The translations under genes were made by a program, and so were the position numbers. Below are positions 42,105 through 53,116 of a DNA stretch of 64,000 nucleotides, piece by piece (position 1 is the first letter of the stretch; each line of letters opens with the position of its first letter). Location: positions 372,001 to 436,000 of the forward strand of contig NW_026570331.1 in assembly GCF_019649055.1 (NCBI RefSeq), written 5' to 3'. Under the pieces are notes generated by a model that ran no database searches, was not told the DNA's origin, and saw nothing but the letters and a program-made list of their open reading frames with translations. Source of the stretch: Paramacrobiotus metropolitanus (lineage: Eukaryota > Tardigrada > Eutardigrada > Parachela > Macrobiotidae).

Positions 42105-42492
42105 GGGATGCGTTGGAGATGGCGCTGCCGGTGCACAACACGACGGCGTGCGGGCTCTGTGGGTGTGGTTGACAGCGATCACGGCGGACGAGGGCCAAGA
42201 GCTGTTACACACGGCAGTCTGTAAAGTAAACGAATCGCGAATTGTGGTCGCAAAGTGCTTCCCTACGAACAGATTCGCGATCCGTTGGGAAATTCACCCC
42301 AGCGCGTATCCCTAACATCGGACGATTTCGTCCTAATGACATGCAGTTTCCCTACCGGGTACTGGACGAAGCCGTCTGTTTCTTCGCTGTTGATCCGCAA
42401 AGTCGAACTGCTGCTCGAGATTTAGTTTGTCAATATTCACAGTCGAGAGTTGCACTGTTTGCGACGCCCCCAGATCCTGCCTATGGGAGATG
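42105..42492 (+). pseudogene. F-box-family fragments in the right arm
   Basis: 42105-42240 corresponds to the C-terminus (VWDALEMALPVH..., ending at a tgtaaagtaaac like the 55.8-kb gene). 42243-42492 reads GRKVLPYEQIRDPLGNSPQR, VSLTSDDFVLMTCSFPTGYW, TKPSVSSLLIRKVEL, then TAG, matching the module before the donor in the 57-kb gene (SAGHFIKQMCSVPNGYWIMK), and ends at a gtaagt donor. Broken and chimeric. Confidence 0.65.
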
Positions 42493-43393
42493 ACGATGTG
42501 GTAAGTCCCTATTAGCAACGGCAGCTCAAGAACTTTTGTTTTAGAAGTACATCACTGAACTGTAAGTTTTCGCTTCTGCTTATAATAAGCGGAGGCGTAC
42601 GAGCGACACAAACAGTACCCCCGATCCGACTACACTCTACATGTCTGGTATTGGTGACATATCTTTCCTTTCCCACTGATCGGTGGCGTGATCATAAGCA
42701 TCCACTCACACACACGTCGTTCCTTTTCTAAGCCACGTAAACAGTTCAATACAAAATTTGCTGTGGCTGTTGAAAGATTCTACTCAATACTAATAACACA
42801 AAAAGAAGAAAAACCGAAAAAAAAGAGGTTCAGAAAAACAGCCCGGCGATATTACCAGTGCTCTTAGTACGTTTGGATGCAATCGAACATCGAATTTTTA
42901 GCTGTTTTGTTTATTGTGGGATATTGATATCAGTTTCGCTTTTTCTGGACCGTTTGATTTTAACAATGATCAGCGATGAACTGGTAACTTATAGATGAGC
43001 GCTTATGATATATGACTACCACTTTCAGCAAAGCATATTATTCTGTCGCTGATCGTTACGATCTTATAACTTCTCTTTTTGCAATGTTTCTGGCTCATTA
43101 CGCACAAAAACAGGTTCAACCTACTCTAATTGTAACCCATAGAGCATCTGGCAAGAAAAAATATACCAGCAACAATACATCATCACGAAGAAAACTAGTA
43201 ATGTACCAATCCGCCGTTCCCATCGACAATCCGACTGTCAGCTCACAACATCCGAGTAAAGATAAAAAATGCTATCAGGAAGGGGATTTGAAAATTCTCA
43301 AAAAAAAGAAACAAGGAAAAGAAAATAAATTATACGGCACCGTTTCGTCAGCTGCAGTCCGGAGCGCGCCTCAGCGGCGTTTCATCTTCATGA

Positions 43394-43584
43394 CTACGCA
43401 GTCAAATGGATAGGCGGGAGTCGGTAATTCTTTGGAAGCAGCGCCCAGGTGTCCCTCTCGTGATCGTACACAACTATAGTGTAATAACCATTACCATTTT
43501 TTACCCGTCGATCACCTCCAATGGCGTACAGCTTCCCCTCCACGTACGCGCATCCGGGATAAATGTGCTCCATGACCAGATCCG
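43394..43584 (-). pseudogene. right-arm Kelch copy, last exon
   Basis: Near-identical to 30995-31185: ADLVMEHIYPGCAYVEGKLY, AIGGDRRVKNGNGYY, TIVVYDHERDTWALLPKN, PPIHLTA-stop. One visible residue change (D to E). Open in itself, but part of a copy lacking the BTB start. Confidence 0.82.
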
Positions 43585-43924
43585 CTGCAGTCACATAACG
43601 ATGACGCCACTACTATGCCCAAGCAGCAAACTACGAGGTTTCCCGTACTTAGTCACTTCGCGTACATAACTTCATAAATTTTGTCACTATCCATTAAGCG
43701 CACTACTTGATTTAAGGCCGATCGCTTAAATTATGCATCCGCACTCGAGTTTATAAATTTCAGTTCAATTTTTATCCAAACATATGTTGGCGAACCGTAC
43801 TATTTATCAGCTGAAATGAATTTCGTAAGGAAAAATGGTTTACTGACGAATAACAACGGATCATTTTTGAAAGCGCCGTTTAACACAGAAATCAAACTGC
43901 AACAAACAACGAACTAGCACCCAT

Positions 43925-44000
43925 CCATTCTAACCCAATGGCCGGTGGCCGGGTCATAAGCCTCCACGCGCCGAAGGTCCAACGCATCCACTCCACCACC
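43925..44000 (-). pseudogene. right-arm Kelch copy, exon 5 with altered donor
   Basis: Reads GGVDALDLRRVEAYDPATGH, then WVRM. The donor position is atgggt where the left copy has gtgggt, so normal splicing here is doubtful. Confidence 0.75.
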
Positions 44001-44084
44001 TACACGTTGCATAAGAAAACTACTTCGACAGCTGAACGATTTCAACCATGCCATGCTGTCTTTTGTAAATGATAACATGCTTAC

Positions 44085-44682
44085 CGAAAACAAAGATCAA
44101 TCCGCCTGGACCCACGCAGGCAGTAAAGTATGCGCGTCCGAGCGGCATGTTATGCAGCCGGGTCCGTTTATCTGAATCAGGATCGTAGGAAAAGACATAT
44201 TGCCAAGAATTGTCGTCCCATTCTCCGCCGAATACAAACAGTCGACCGTCACATGCCACCATGGCAAAGCCGTACAGGCAAATGGGCAGCGGAGCAGCAT
44301 CGCTCCAGGTATTGATTTATTAGTGGAAGACTTCCAAGGACGTCAGTGTGCCGTCATCATAGCAACCGGCGACGTAAATGCTATCATTAAGCGAGGCAAG
44401 CGTCGCCCCCGGCGCGGCGTCGACGTCGTCCACCACGCGCTACTCATCACGGAGGCTCACATAGCGGCTGCCCCGCCGGACGATGTGCATGCCGTGATGG
44501 TGGGAAACGAAAATGGAAGCGGCGTCCAGCAACACGCTGCGGCAGCCTTCGCCGTCAGCGGGCAGATCATTTAGGCGCCACGGGGCCGGGATCGATGGAC
44601 TGAAGTCGTACACGGAGCTTGTAACGGGAGCTGTGAAGTCTGCGCTGTCACGCTCGCAACCGCGCACGCAGAAGATCACGTC
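44085..44682 (-). pseudogene. right-arm Kelch copy, exon 4
   Basis: Keeps the exon start lost in the left arm: acceptor gctcag, then DVIFCVRGCERDSADFT, VYDFSPSIPAPWRLND, GCRSVLLDAASIFVSHHHG, then ASLNDSIYVAGCYDDGTLTS. Two consecutive TAA codons (about 44319-44324 on the plus scale) replace the two Gln codons of the left copy. Beyond them ACDGRLFVFGGEWDDNS and YDPDSDKRTRLHNMP stay in frame, without the left copy's extra T. Donor gtaagc is intact. The stops make it a pseudogene as written. Confidence 0.82.
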
Positions 44683-44828
44683 CTGAGCATCTGAAACCAG
44701 CAGTGCAGCAAAACGAAGTGGATTGCGAATACAAGACCCACATATCCCACGGCAAAACTAGCTCATGAAGTATTTTGCAATGAATTTGAATGGTACAGCG
44801 TTATTAAAGCGGCTGCGAGGTCCTTACC

Positions 44829-44905
44829 GTATGAATGGCGTGTTGCAGTGCTCTGCGCTTCCCCGAGAGCCAGTCCATAGGCGGCTATTGCGGACTACCA
44901 TGCTG
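44829..44905 (-). pseudogene. right-arm Kelch copy, 3' remnant of the BACK exon
   Basis: Corresponds to 29955-30032: the last roughly 25 codons of the BACK exon (AYGLALGKRRALQ type end) with intact donor gtaagg. The exon's 5' part and the BTB exons are absent, so this copy has no start. Confidence 0.75.
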
Positions 44906-45343
44906 AGAAAACAAATTCTTTAATTTTGAAACGTTCAAAGTTTTTGAAGTCCAGCTTGATTGTGGAATGCTAAATTTAATCTGAAGTTAGAGCATTAAAT
45001 CCTACCTCCAACTGTACAGTTAATCTGTTTTCAAACATAGCGCACGAAAATGCATTTATCAAACAAGGTTCGCTTTTATTTACTCATTCAAATCAATATT
45101 TTCGGTTTTGCCAAACAATTATGACCAATCTCACTGCTAGAATGATCCAGTTGTCTGAAAAGCTTAAATGCCAGAAACTTAATTAATTTCTACTGAGACG
45201 GATGACCTGTCAGGTTTTTGAATACTACACAGATTACATGGGTTACTGCTAGCCCGGCAAGAATAGGATGCATACAGAGTACATTCTAACCGCAAGCGAA
45301 CACAACCCGGACGCATTTTTACGAAGCGCAATCTGGCTACCAG

Positions 45344-46027
45344 TTAAGGGATTTGGCCCGGTACATAGCTTCAAATTTGTATACATCCACGGCAACTTTC
45401 GCTGTCGCGCACTCCTAAACGCTTTTTTTCATTGCTTTATGATGATCTATAGCCAAAGGATTCGTATAAATAGGCGACAAAACCGTTTGTGCGCGCAACA
45501 TCCGGTTCGTGAGTTATTAGTGAAACAAAATTCCAAAAGCTTAAACGCACGGAGTTGTACCAAAAGTCTCATTATGAACCGATGCTCTTCTAATTTTGCA
45601 CGAAAACACACATTACTATGAAGATCGTTTTGGTACCGAACCAGCTTTCCACCATTTTTTTCAAATTTTAAATTATTTTTTAAAATTTTTGAAATTCATT
45701 TTAAAATTTGGAAAAACTAGTAAAAAGCTGGTTCGGTACCAAAACGATCTTTATAGTAATGTGCGTTTTCGTGCAGAATTTGAAGAGCATCGGTTCATAA
45801 TGAGACTTTTGGTAAACCACCGCGCGTCTAAACGTTTGGAATTTTATTTCACTAATAACTCCCGAACCGGATGTTGCGCGCGCAAACGGATTTCACGCCT
45901 ACGTATACAAATCCTTTGGCTACAAAATGTCATAGAGCTATGCAAAAAAGTGTTTAGGAGTGCGCGACAGCGAAAGTTCCCGTGCAGATACCGAATTTGG
46001 TACTATGTACCGGGCCAAATCCCTTAA
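45344..46027. mobile_element. 684-bp foldback element bounded by TTAA
   Basis: Nearly the whole element is one palindrome: ttaagggatttggcccggta at 45344 and its inverse taccgggccaaatcccttaa ending 46027, with arms of about 310 bases (diverged by scattered changes) around an AT-rich loop near 45655-45722. Conserved paired blocks include ttggtaccgaaccagctt / aagctggttcggtaccaa next to the loop. TTAA at both ends would suit a piggyBac-type duplication, but since TTAA is itself palindromic the boundary is ambiguous. No coding capacity. Confidence 0.88.
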
Positions 46028-46275
46028 CGCAGCCGTGTATTAATTTGCACCACCCTTTCCCGCGGTACGGCAACGACGGACGCGGAACAGCTGACTGCGT
46101 CAAGCATAACACCTAGAGTATCAGCAAGAAGTCCATCCACATATAAAATGAATCCGCACGCCGATAAAACCGATTTCCCCGAAAGATTTACAGATAGGGG
46201 ATAAAGAACACCTGAGCCGCTTACTTCGCAAAAACCAAGCTCTCGGCTTTCCGGCGCGAGCGTCTTCAACTATTC

Positions 46276-46948
46276 TTACACTGCTCCTATCACTTCACTG
46301 TCTGGAATCAACAGCGCCGCCTCCACCGCATTTCCCAGCGTGGACGCCAAATCGCTGCTCAGCGGCAGAGGTACCATGTTCATGTCGCCATTCATCTGCA
46401 AGGAGACGTACCAGCTTGGCAGCAGCTCCGTCAAACCGTCATAAAGCAGACACACCCCGCAGCAAATCAGATAGATGGCCACACACGGCAGACCCCGACA
46501 CGCTGCACCGAAACCACCAAAGTAACCCTTGAAATGTAGCCGGCCCAACGAATCCATCGCCAAGACGGTGCACCTCGCACTCGACTGGTTGGAAATAGTC
46601 ATCGCCATATCCGGCTCGGAAATCACGTTCGTGATACCGAAGAAATACAGCACCATCAGACGGATCCCGGGATGGGTCCGCCCGACATAATGGACCATTT
46701 TTAGTTCGTGAAGGAAATCCGGCAACTGGATCGCGTGTTCGCGTTCATGAATATTGACGCGCTTGATGGAGGGCATCCGACAGACGCATGCAGCGACCGT
46801 CTCGATGACAATGTTGGCCGTCAAAGCCGGTGCGTCCAGAATAGCATTCCACGCGGGGCACCCGCAGCATTGTCTGTGTCAGGGCGTCCAGATGGGTTAA
46901 CACCTGCTCCCACTCATCCATGCCAGAGAGCGGGATTCGTCGCTCCAC
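46276..46948 (-). pseudogene. Tudor-like/F-box family gene A, F-box part
   Basis: Minus strand: IPLSGMDEWEQVLTHLDALT, QTMLRV, then a register change of two bases near 46.87 kb, at an expected Cys codon, into AWNAILDAPALTANIVIETV, LKMVHYVGRTHPGIRLMVLY, and a C-terminus ending LASTLGNAVEAALLIPDSEV. It matches the F-box region of the intact gene at 55 kb (LSLGVHEWLQVFAHLDTLTQ...). F-box proteins recruit substrates to SCF ubiquitin ligases. The frame break and a shortened C-terminus suggest a decayed copy. Confidence 0.68.
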
Positions 46949-47214
46949 AGATACGCATGTGTTCTACCAAAAGTTTATAAACCAATGAAAGTTTGTCTGT
47001 GTGGAAAACAAATTTACGCAAACGCTGCAGTCAATACCAATAACTCATGGTAGCCGTGCTTTTCCCAATCGTACCCAGGCTGGTCTATACGCTGCCATTA
47101 GTAAGCGTCCTAATCACCTAAACGTTCGCTATACAAGCGTCGTGTCATCCCCTCGCCGCTGTGAAAGGCAGACGTCACCGTTCAGCTCCACACCCGCGAC
47201 ATCGATGCAAACCA

Positions 47215-47840
47215 CCGGGTGAGGTTTCTTGGGTTACCAAACGCGTCGCCCGTTGGTCTGCAGTTCCATCAGCACCTGTCTCAGATGAGCCGCAGGCACC
47301 GCACGCCACTCAAACGTCAGCGGCACAATGCGCTTGGCAAAACGTCCCGGTCCAATGCGCAGCAGGTGCGTCACCTGCGACACCTGCAGCTCCTCGTGGT
47401 GTTCTTCCGGCCAGGCAGGATGACGAACGTGGTGCTTTGGGGAGAATGTCCGGCCAGATGGCGCCGCTGTCCTTCTGCCCCTGCACGACCGACGCCGTTA
47501 AGCCGTTACACCGATCCGATGTTCCCGACTCCTTGAGACTAATCAGGTTCCCTGGCCACCCACGTCATGCCCCAACGGGATGTTGACGGCGCAGCACTGC
47601 CACCGGGATCGTCATCCAGGGCTCCAGTGACGAGACATTTTCAATTTCCATTAGGTGAATGGTATGTGATCGGATAGGAAAACACGGTTAAATGGGATAA
47701 GGTTCGCTGCGACGATTGGGGCACAGCAGATCGATGTATAGCCCGTTGTCCGCCATATCGATGTAGAGCCTGTTGTCCGCCATGTCCACCACGCGGCCAT
47801 GCAAAAGGATATGACCACAACGTTGATGTCAATAAGCCGT
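47215..47840 (-). pseudogene. Tudor-like/F-box family gene A, N-terminal modules
   Basis: Minus strand: LHGRVVDMADNRLYID directly followed by a second MADNGLYIDLLCPNRRSEP, a 27-base tandem duplication inside the first Tudor/Agenet-like module. Further on VAVLRRQHPVGA and GQKDSGAIWPDILPKA match the second module of the 54-kb gene (VLRRQYPGGAW...GAIWTDFVP). Several stops and frame changes. Together with 46276-46948 it forms one decayed gene on the minus strand. Confidence 0.6.
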
Positions 47841-48045
47841 TCCGCAAAAAAAAAACATGGCCTACAACCGGCTTTGAGACATACTACTGTCACATACAAA
47901 CGGCTTACCAATTCGCAAATGAATTTTTGAATATTCGTAATTTTAATTCGATGGCATCGCCCACTGCACGTGTAACCTGGGTGGCCACCCTCCGTAACTA
48001 TATAGATATTCACCTGTAGGAAAAAGATGGAAGATCAATTTACGC

Positions 48046-48300
48046 ATGAAATGCTGTGGATTTGGATTTTGGAAGTCGACGGTGTGCTGCAGCACGGCCA
48101 CGTCGTCCGTCTGAAAGAGAAAAACGAGAACGACAACACACCGCGGCGTCTGATTGTCGATACTTGACCCATCAGGCGGTACTGATGGATTACGAGGTAT
48201 TCGACTGCTCTACTGATCGATTCAGCAGCGCGAGCGCGGACGTCGATGTGGAGGTGCTGCTGTGTTATTGTGCTGTATTAACGGCTCGAAGTCAATAAAA
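48046..48300 (+). pseudogene. Tudor-like/F-box family N-terminal fragment
   Basis: Plus strand: LEVDGVLQHGHVVRLKEKNE, RRLIVDT, one-base register change near 48165, then LTHQAVLMDYEVFDCSTD, ASADVDVEVLL. Aligns with VEINGQLQHGYVIGLKEY... and GADVEVLLRDG of the 57-kb gene. Stops after about 80 codons and has no F-box part; the 153-bp Kelch fragment lies 190 bases downstream. Confidence 0.65.
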
Positions 48301-48487
48301 AAAATTAATAGTTCTAATAAAAATAATACCAACCAGTCAATTGCAATATAGCGTGTGTATAAAGCGCTGTTCTAAACTCGCGTGGCGGAACGTGTAGGCT
48401 TTTCCTCCCGGCCCGGCCACATATTGTTGTCTGGTGCTCCGGAAAAGGGTGCACCTTGGAAATAGTTGCACCTTGGAAATGGTGCAC

Positions 48488-48640
48488 CGCCGAAGGTCCA
48501 ACGCATCCACTCCACCACCTACACGTTGCATAAGAAAACTACTTCGACAGCTGAACGATTTCAACCATGCCATGCTGTCTTTTGTAAATGATAACATGCT
48601 TACCGAAAACAAAGATCAATCCGCCTGGACCCACGCAGGC
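48488..48640 (-). repeat. third copy of a Kelch-gene fragment, 153 bp
   Basis: Matches 43969-44121 base for base by eye, including the 69-base intron with both splice sites and flanking parts of exons 4 and 5. It sits about 4.4 kb beyond the right arm next to a fragment of the F-box family, in the same orientation as the right arm. Intron retention shows a DNA-level duplication rather than retroposition. Confidence 0.9.
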
Positions 48641-49321
48641 TTTCCTTTAGTACTTGCAGTTACGTGATCATCACAAAATGACGACCGGTACAGGAGACTG
48701 CTTTTTGGGACATTTCATGCTTAATGAGTTTTTTGTGTTGGTTACTTTCAACATGCATTATCAAACAATTTTTAACCTTCCAGATCCACTTAAGTAATTG
48801 TAAAATTATTATTGCTAGAAGTACGAGTATTCGATAAAGCACGACCCACAGTCAAATTGCTAGTAAATTAAAACCAAGAATTCGAAAGGCAAAGAAACCG
48901 GCGAAATCGCTCATGAAAAAACGGTTATTTCGCTCTCAAATGCCGCACTGCAATTTATCTTTCAATACGGTAAATATTCCATAATAAGCGGAAACGCAAC
49001 TGAAATAATCATTTTCATTCCTTCAAACACGAGCATTAACTGGCTACACCATCACTCCCTTCTATTATTGTTATTATTATTGTATTATTACATTATCACC
49101 AACCGGTCGAGAGAAACTTGCGTGAAAAATATCGCGAAAAAAACGACAGTTAATAAAAGTCTATAAAACGACAAAATTCGAAGTCAACACCGAACATCAG
49201 CAGGAAAACAAGTTGACACGACGACAAGCAGCGACGGGATTAAATACTACTGAAAAAAACGTTGATCGGTGAGCAAACGAGTATGCGACCGGAGCGGCCA
49301 TTGGACGGGCGTCTGGGCCGT

Positions 49322-49567
49322 TCAGGGACGCCAGGCGCGCGTCTCCAAGAGGGCCCGGAGGCCTGCCCGCTCGTCCGTTTTCCCATACCACAGGCGTCCC
49401 TCGCAGCGCAGCTCCCACTCCTCGGCGCACTGCACCACGCAGCCCAGCGCCAGCGGCGAGAGCTGGGAGAGGGGCGGGGCCAGACGGAAGATCGCATCCG
49501 CGCACTGGCAGCCGCCTAATCCCGGCGGACCGGCCCCGAGGCCCACCGCCTGTAGCGCACACAGCGT
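49322..49567 (-). CDS. Tudor-like/F-box family gene B, last exon
   Basis: Acceptor tccttgcag before 49567; in-phase reading TLCALQAVGLGAGPPGLGGC, QCADAIFRLAPPLSQLSPLA, LGCVVQCAEEWELRCEGRLW, ending ETRAWRP and TGA. The overall protein from the three exons is about 630 residues. Other frames here are also open because of GC bias; phase continuity with the F-box exon decides this one. Confidence 0.68.
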   Translation of the reverse strand, partial: TLCALQAVGLGAGPPGLGGCQCADAIFRLAPPLSQLSPLALGCVVQCAEEWELRCEGRLWYGKTDERAGLRALLETRAWRP

Positions 49568-49782
49568 CTGCAAGGAAACAACGCATCATACACATTATCT
49601 TCCACTTTCGTTCCCCCGCAATATCCTCTTCAATCAAACCAAACAACGTAGCAAAAATTCGTTTAAACCGAACAAAATATTCTGCCATAACTCTGCCAAA
49701 TGGCGTCTGGTGGTAGTAACTGGATAAAACTAAAAAACACTTGGTAAGAATAAAAGATAGCAGCAAGCTACACCTACGGTAC

Positions 49783-50628
49783 CTGGCACAGAATTTTCAC
49801 CATGGTCCCTTCCCAATACCGGGGGCTGTGCTTAGTGAGCTGCAGTTGCGCGCGGTTGGCCTTGATCCAGGCCACCCATTCGGCCGCGCGCCGCTCGTCC
49901 TCCCCGGTCACTCGCCACTCGACGCCCTCCGCGATCAGCGCCCACACCGACCCGGCCAGATCCGCGCTCGTTGGCTGCAAGCGGGCCACCGGGATGTGGA
50001 CGGGAATGTCCATGATATAGACCACCGTGTCCCGGTTAGGTAAGTCCTTCACGGTCCGGTGGGGGTCAACGCTGAGCAGGCGCACCCGACAATGCAGAAT
50101 CACCACCTCCGCGCCCGGCAGCCGGCGCAGCGCATCCGCCAAGTCCGCCACCCAGTTCGGGTAGGAGTTGTACAGCTGGTCGTTGTGTGGGCAGGCGTCA
50201 ACGGACAATTGCCACTCCATGCGCACGAGATGCACCACCGGCACACGGATCCCCGGGAAGTGGGCGGCAATTGCGCCGAGCTTGCACACCGTGTACAGAT
50301 CGCCTCCGCGGAGGATGAGATTGCGGGTGGTGGTGCGGAGGCAGTGGCGGATGGTGGCCATGAGGACGTAATCGGCGGAGGCGTAGCTGTTGGGCCCGAT
50401 GACGAGGATGTTAGCTAGCACGCCAGACTGCAGGACGTCATTCCAGAGGGCACAGACGGGGCACACTCGCGTCTGCTGGATCGTGTCCAGGTGAGCGAAG
50501 ACTGCTGACAGGAGCGGCAGTGACAGCCGCAATCCGTCGTCACCGGAAGATGCCACGGACAAGTCCAGCATTCGCAGCATCCGCGGCAACGCCAGTTGTA
50601 GGCGCGCACGATTCTCCTTAAAGACAGT
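49783..50628 (-). CDS. Tudor-like/F-box family gene B, F-box exon
   Basis: Between acceptor ggtgttgcag and donor gtaccg, phase 0 on both sides, 282 codons without interruption. SLPLLSAVFAHLDTIQQTRV, CPVCALWNDVL is an F-box (LP...L..VF..LD...R...VC..W). It is followed by about 220 residues with regularly spaced hydrophobics (VLMATIRHCLRTTTRNLILR, RVPVVHLVRMEWQL, AEVVILHCRVRLLSV), plausibly a divergent leucine-rich or family-specific substrate domain. Best-preserved member of the cluster. Predicted SCF adaptor (inference). Confidence 0.8.
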
Positions 50629-50961
50629 CTGCAACACCAGCACTGCAACTCTTAAATGAAATGTAATTCGCCACACATCAGCGCGTCCATGTCCGGCCAG
50701 GCAGACAGGCGCACTGACTAACTGCTAGGCTTGTACTTGCAATCACAACTTCCAGATCGCAAATTGCAAACATTAAACCAAATCCGTTTCAACAATAAGC
50801 GGGCCTACGCGAGTTAAGATCATTTGAAACTATCCTGGAAAAATTGTTTTTTTCAAATATTGTTTTTTTCAAATATATCAAATCCTGACATGAGAAGATC
50901 TGAGGGGAAATTAAAGGAAAAACAAACCTCTGAATTTCAACACAAATTAAAGGGTCCTTAC

Positions 50962-51755
50962 CCAGTGCGGCCAGTCGTTCCAGTTTGGGTCCGTGCGCTC
51001 CACGAAGAACCAACCGACGTCAGTATCCTCCAGCCGGCGCACAAACACAAACCCGGGTCGCCGCTCGACAACCGTGCCGAGTGGCCCCACGGCTTCGCTG
51101 CGGCAGCGGTCCCGCCAAGCCTCCAGGAGACAGCGCAGCACTGGCTCCGACAAGGCGGCGCACGACGCCGGCAACTGCACCCGGCCGGCGGCGTAGTCCC
51201 CGCGGCGCACCAGGGCGCGCTTGTAATCCTCCCCATAGTACTCCCGCAACGCCGCCTTTCCGGGGGGCCCGCTCGCTCCGGCCAGAATGCTGTTCCAGCT
51301 CGCCATGTTCAGATCCGTAGGCGGGTAGCGGATGCGGTTGCTCGGGACGACGAGCAGCGGCCCGGCAGCCACGCCGTCCGCGTTGAGCAACCGCAGCGGA
51401 GTGGCGCTTAAACCGTTCATCAGTCGCGTGGGCGAGTGCAGCGCCAGCTCGGCGCTGACCCACGTCCAGGGAGAGTGGGGCTGGGGACGCAGAAGCACCT
51501 CCATCGTACAGCGTAGATCCTCATCCAAATCGTAGCCAATGCCATACGGCTGGTGGAAGATGCGTCCGAAGCGGATCAGCTCGCGGCGCCGACCCGCGCA
51601 GAGCAAGTCGATGTACAGACCGTTCTTCGCCACGTCCACGACCCGCCCAAACAACAGCCGCCCACTCGCATCCCACACATCGACGGTGTCGCAGCGATCG
51701 CCCAGCTCCTGCGCAGTCTCCCGCACAGTCAGCTCCAGGACGCCAGGCTGAGGCG
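50962..51755 (-). CDS. Tudor-like/F-box family gene B, exon with Tudor/Agenet-like modules
   Basis: Minus strand, uninterrupted. Preceded by a probable acceptor (attgcag, ending at 51756), so an upstream exon with the start is likely; an ATG at 51771 lies in that presumed intron. Module 1: DTVDVWDASGRLLFGRVVDV, AKNGLYIDLLCAGRRRELIR; module 2: TMEVLLRPQPHSPWTWVSAE. A third part (YYGEDYKRALVRRGDYAAGR, GFVFVRRLEDTDVGWFFV) has no named match. The V-x-V...G.V.D....V/L.I pattern resembles Agenet/Tudor folds (as in FMRP), an inference from pattern only. Donor gtaagg at 50961, phase 0. The gene is GC-rich compared with its flanks. Confidence 0.78.
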
Positions 51756-53100
51756 CTGCAATTAATTCCACATTAGTAAAGAATATAAATTATAAAATAC
51801 AAATAACTAGTACTCCGTGTTATCCTATGCACAGTAAGAACAAGAGCTGCACCGTGAAGGTGGATTCACGGGAGAAAGGCAATTTCAGGCAACAGTATCA
51901 GTAAACACCAGCTGTGCAGAGCTCGACTTCGTGTTCGCGAACTGCGCTGCATTGTGCTAACCTTTCTCAGATCCATTTACCACGGGAGCGTGAAACCGAA
52001 AAAGAAAGCAGAATCTCAACGCTGACAGCTTCAAGAGAACGGTAGACACGTTTGGAATTCTATCGTGAAGCGATGAAAAAGGAAAGTACCGAAAACTGCG
52101 AGCAACCAAGGCAGAAATTCACATAATGACGGACAATTCAAATTCCAGATCCAAAATTCAAATGCCCAGACAACTGCCAATGGGCAGCGAGTTCGAAGAA
52201 AGCTGGCATAGGACGAAAATGGCCACCCAATATGGGGATCTGTTTTAAGCTTACGCTCCGCCCACCATTTCGAGCACGTCGTTTTAACTTTTAACATGCG
52301 CGGGTGTTTTCGGGGTTTGTGCAGACTGCAGAGCCATTGGTTGAGACGAGATGGCAGCACCCAATCAGGCTACCAATTAAAATTATGTGCAGTACTCTTT
52401 TTATTATGCACGTTCTGGCGGTACTGCAACGAGCAGTGGGTGCGAATTTGACGTAAACAGACTAACGAGTAACGATGTGTCTACCAATGATAGTTTCCGG
52501 CAATGCGGATTGGCTGTACTGAGGTACTGAGTTAGCGAATAATGTGACTCCTAGCGCAACACACACGTTCCATGTAATTTACACGCACTCGCACCCCGTA
52601 ACTCGCACGCTCCGCCCCTCGGTTGCAGATAAGTACTCAGTACTGTATTGTCAAGTCACCACGTAGTGGATGAGATCACCTCATCATCTTGTCACCGTCG
52701 CAGGGTTTTGGTTTGGGGCCGCTTTCAGTAAGTGTTAGGAGTCTAGGACATCCGCTTCAAGGTGAAAGTTTACTTTCTATGGCAGTTACTTTTGGTAACG
52801 AACATCACTGATGCTGTGAGTCAGTCGAGGAATCCGACTTATTCACTGTCAGCAAAGACAACAAATATCTCGAGATCTGAATGTTGAACAGTACAATATC
52901 TCCTGCTTCCAGAGTTCCCAGTTTCTGAGGTAAGATTACTGATGCGTGGATAATATCGGGCAAGCACTGTGCTAAATTGTTGCACTGCTGGCGTGCTCGT
53001 TGTCCACTGAATGCAGTTCTCGATGCTGTCTCGTAATGCTGTAGGTATTCCAATGTTCTGCCTCTCCAAAACGAGCTCTTATCTCTTCTCTTGCATTGTG
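51756..53100. other. region between divergent F-box-family genes
   Basis: No supported gene. Genes B (minus) and C (plus) point away from each other across this stretch, so their promoters or first exons should lie here. Minus-strand frames at 52805-53122 (one starting MAADDTHNAREEIRARFGE) look partly coding but need a frame change and have no recognisable domain. Confidence 0.35.
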
Positions 53101-53116
53101 AGTGTCATCGGCAGCC

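Larger units (their letters stand above)
40914..45067 (-). repeat. right arm of a large inverted duplication
   Basis: About 4.15 kb, reverse complement of 29336-33333. Right-only parts: 44546-44822 (intron and start of Kelch exon 4, deleted from the left arm) and about 42390-43009 (F-box-family fragment and flanking DNA). The 7.6-kb spacer 33334-40913 is not duplicated. Confidence 0.92.

Noticed and set aside
49262-49727. Plus-strand open frames over gene B
   Set aside because: Antisense shadows of a GC-rich exon; the minus frames are phase-consistent across three exons.
50824-51411. 195-codon plus-strand frame
   Set aside because: Antisense to the Tudor-like module exon of gene B; GC-driven.
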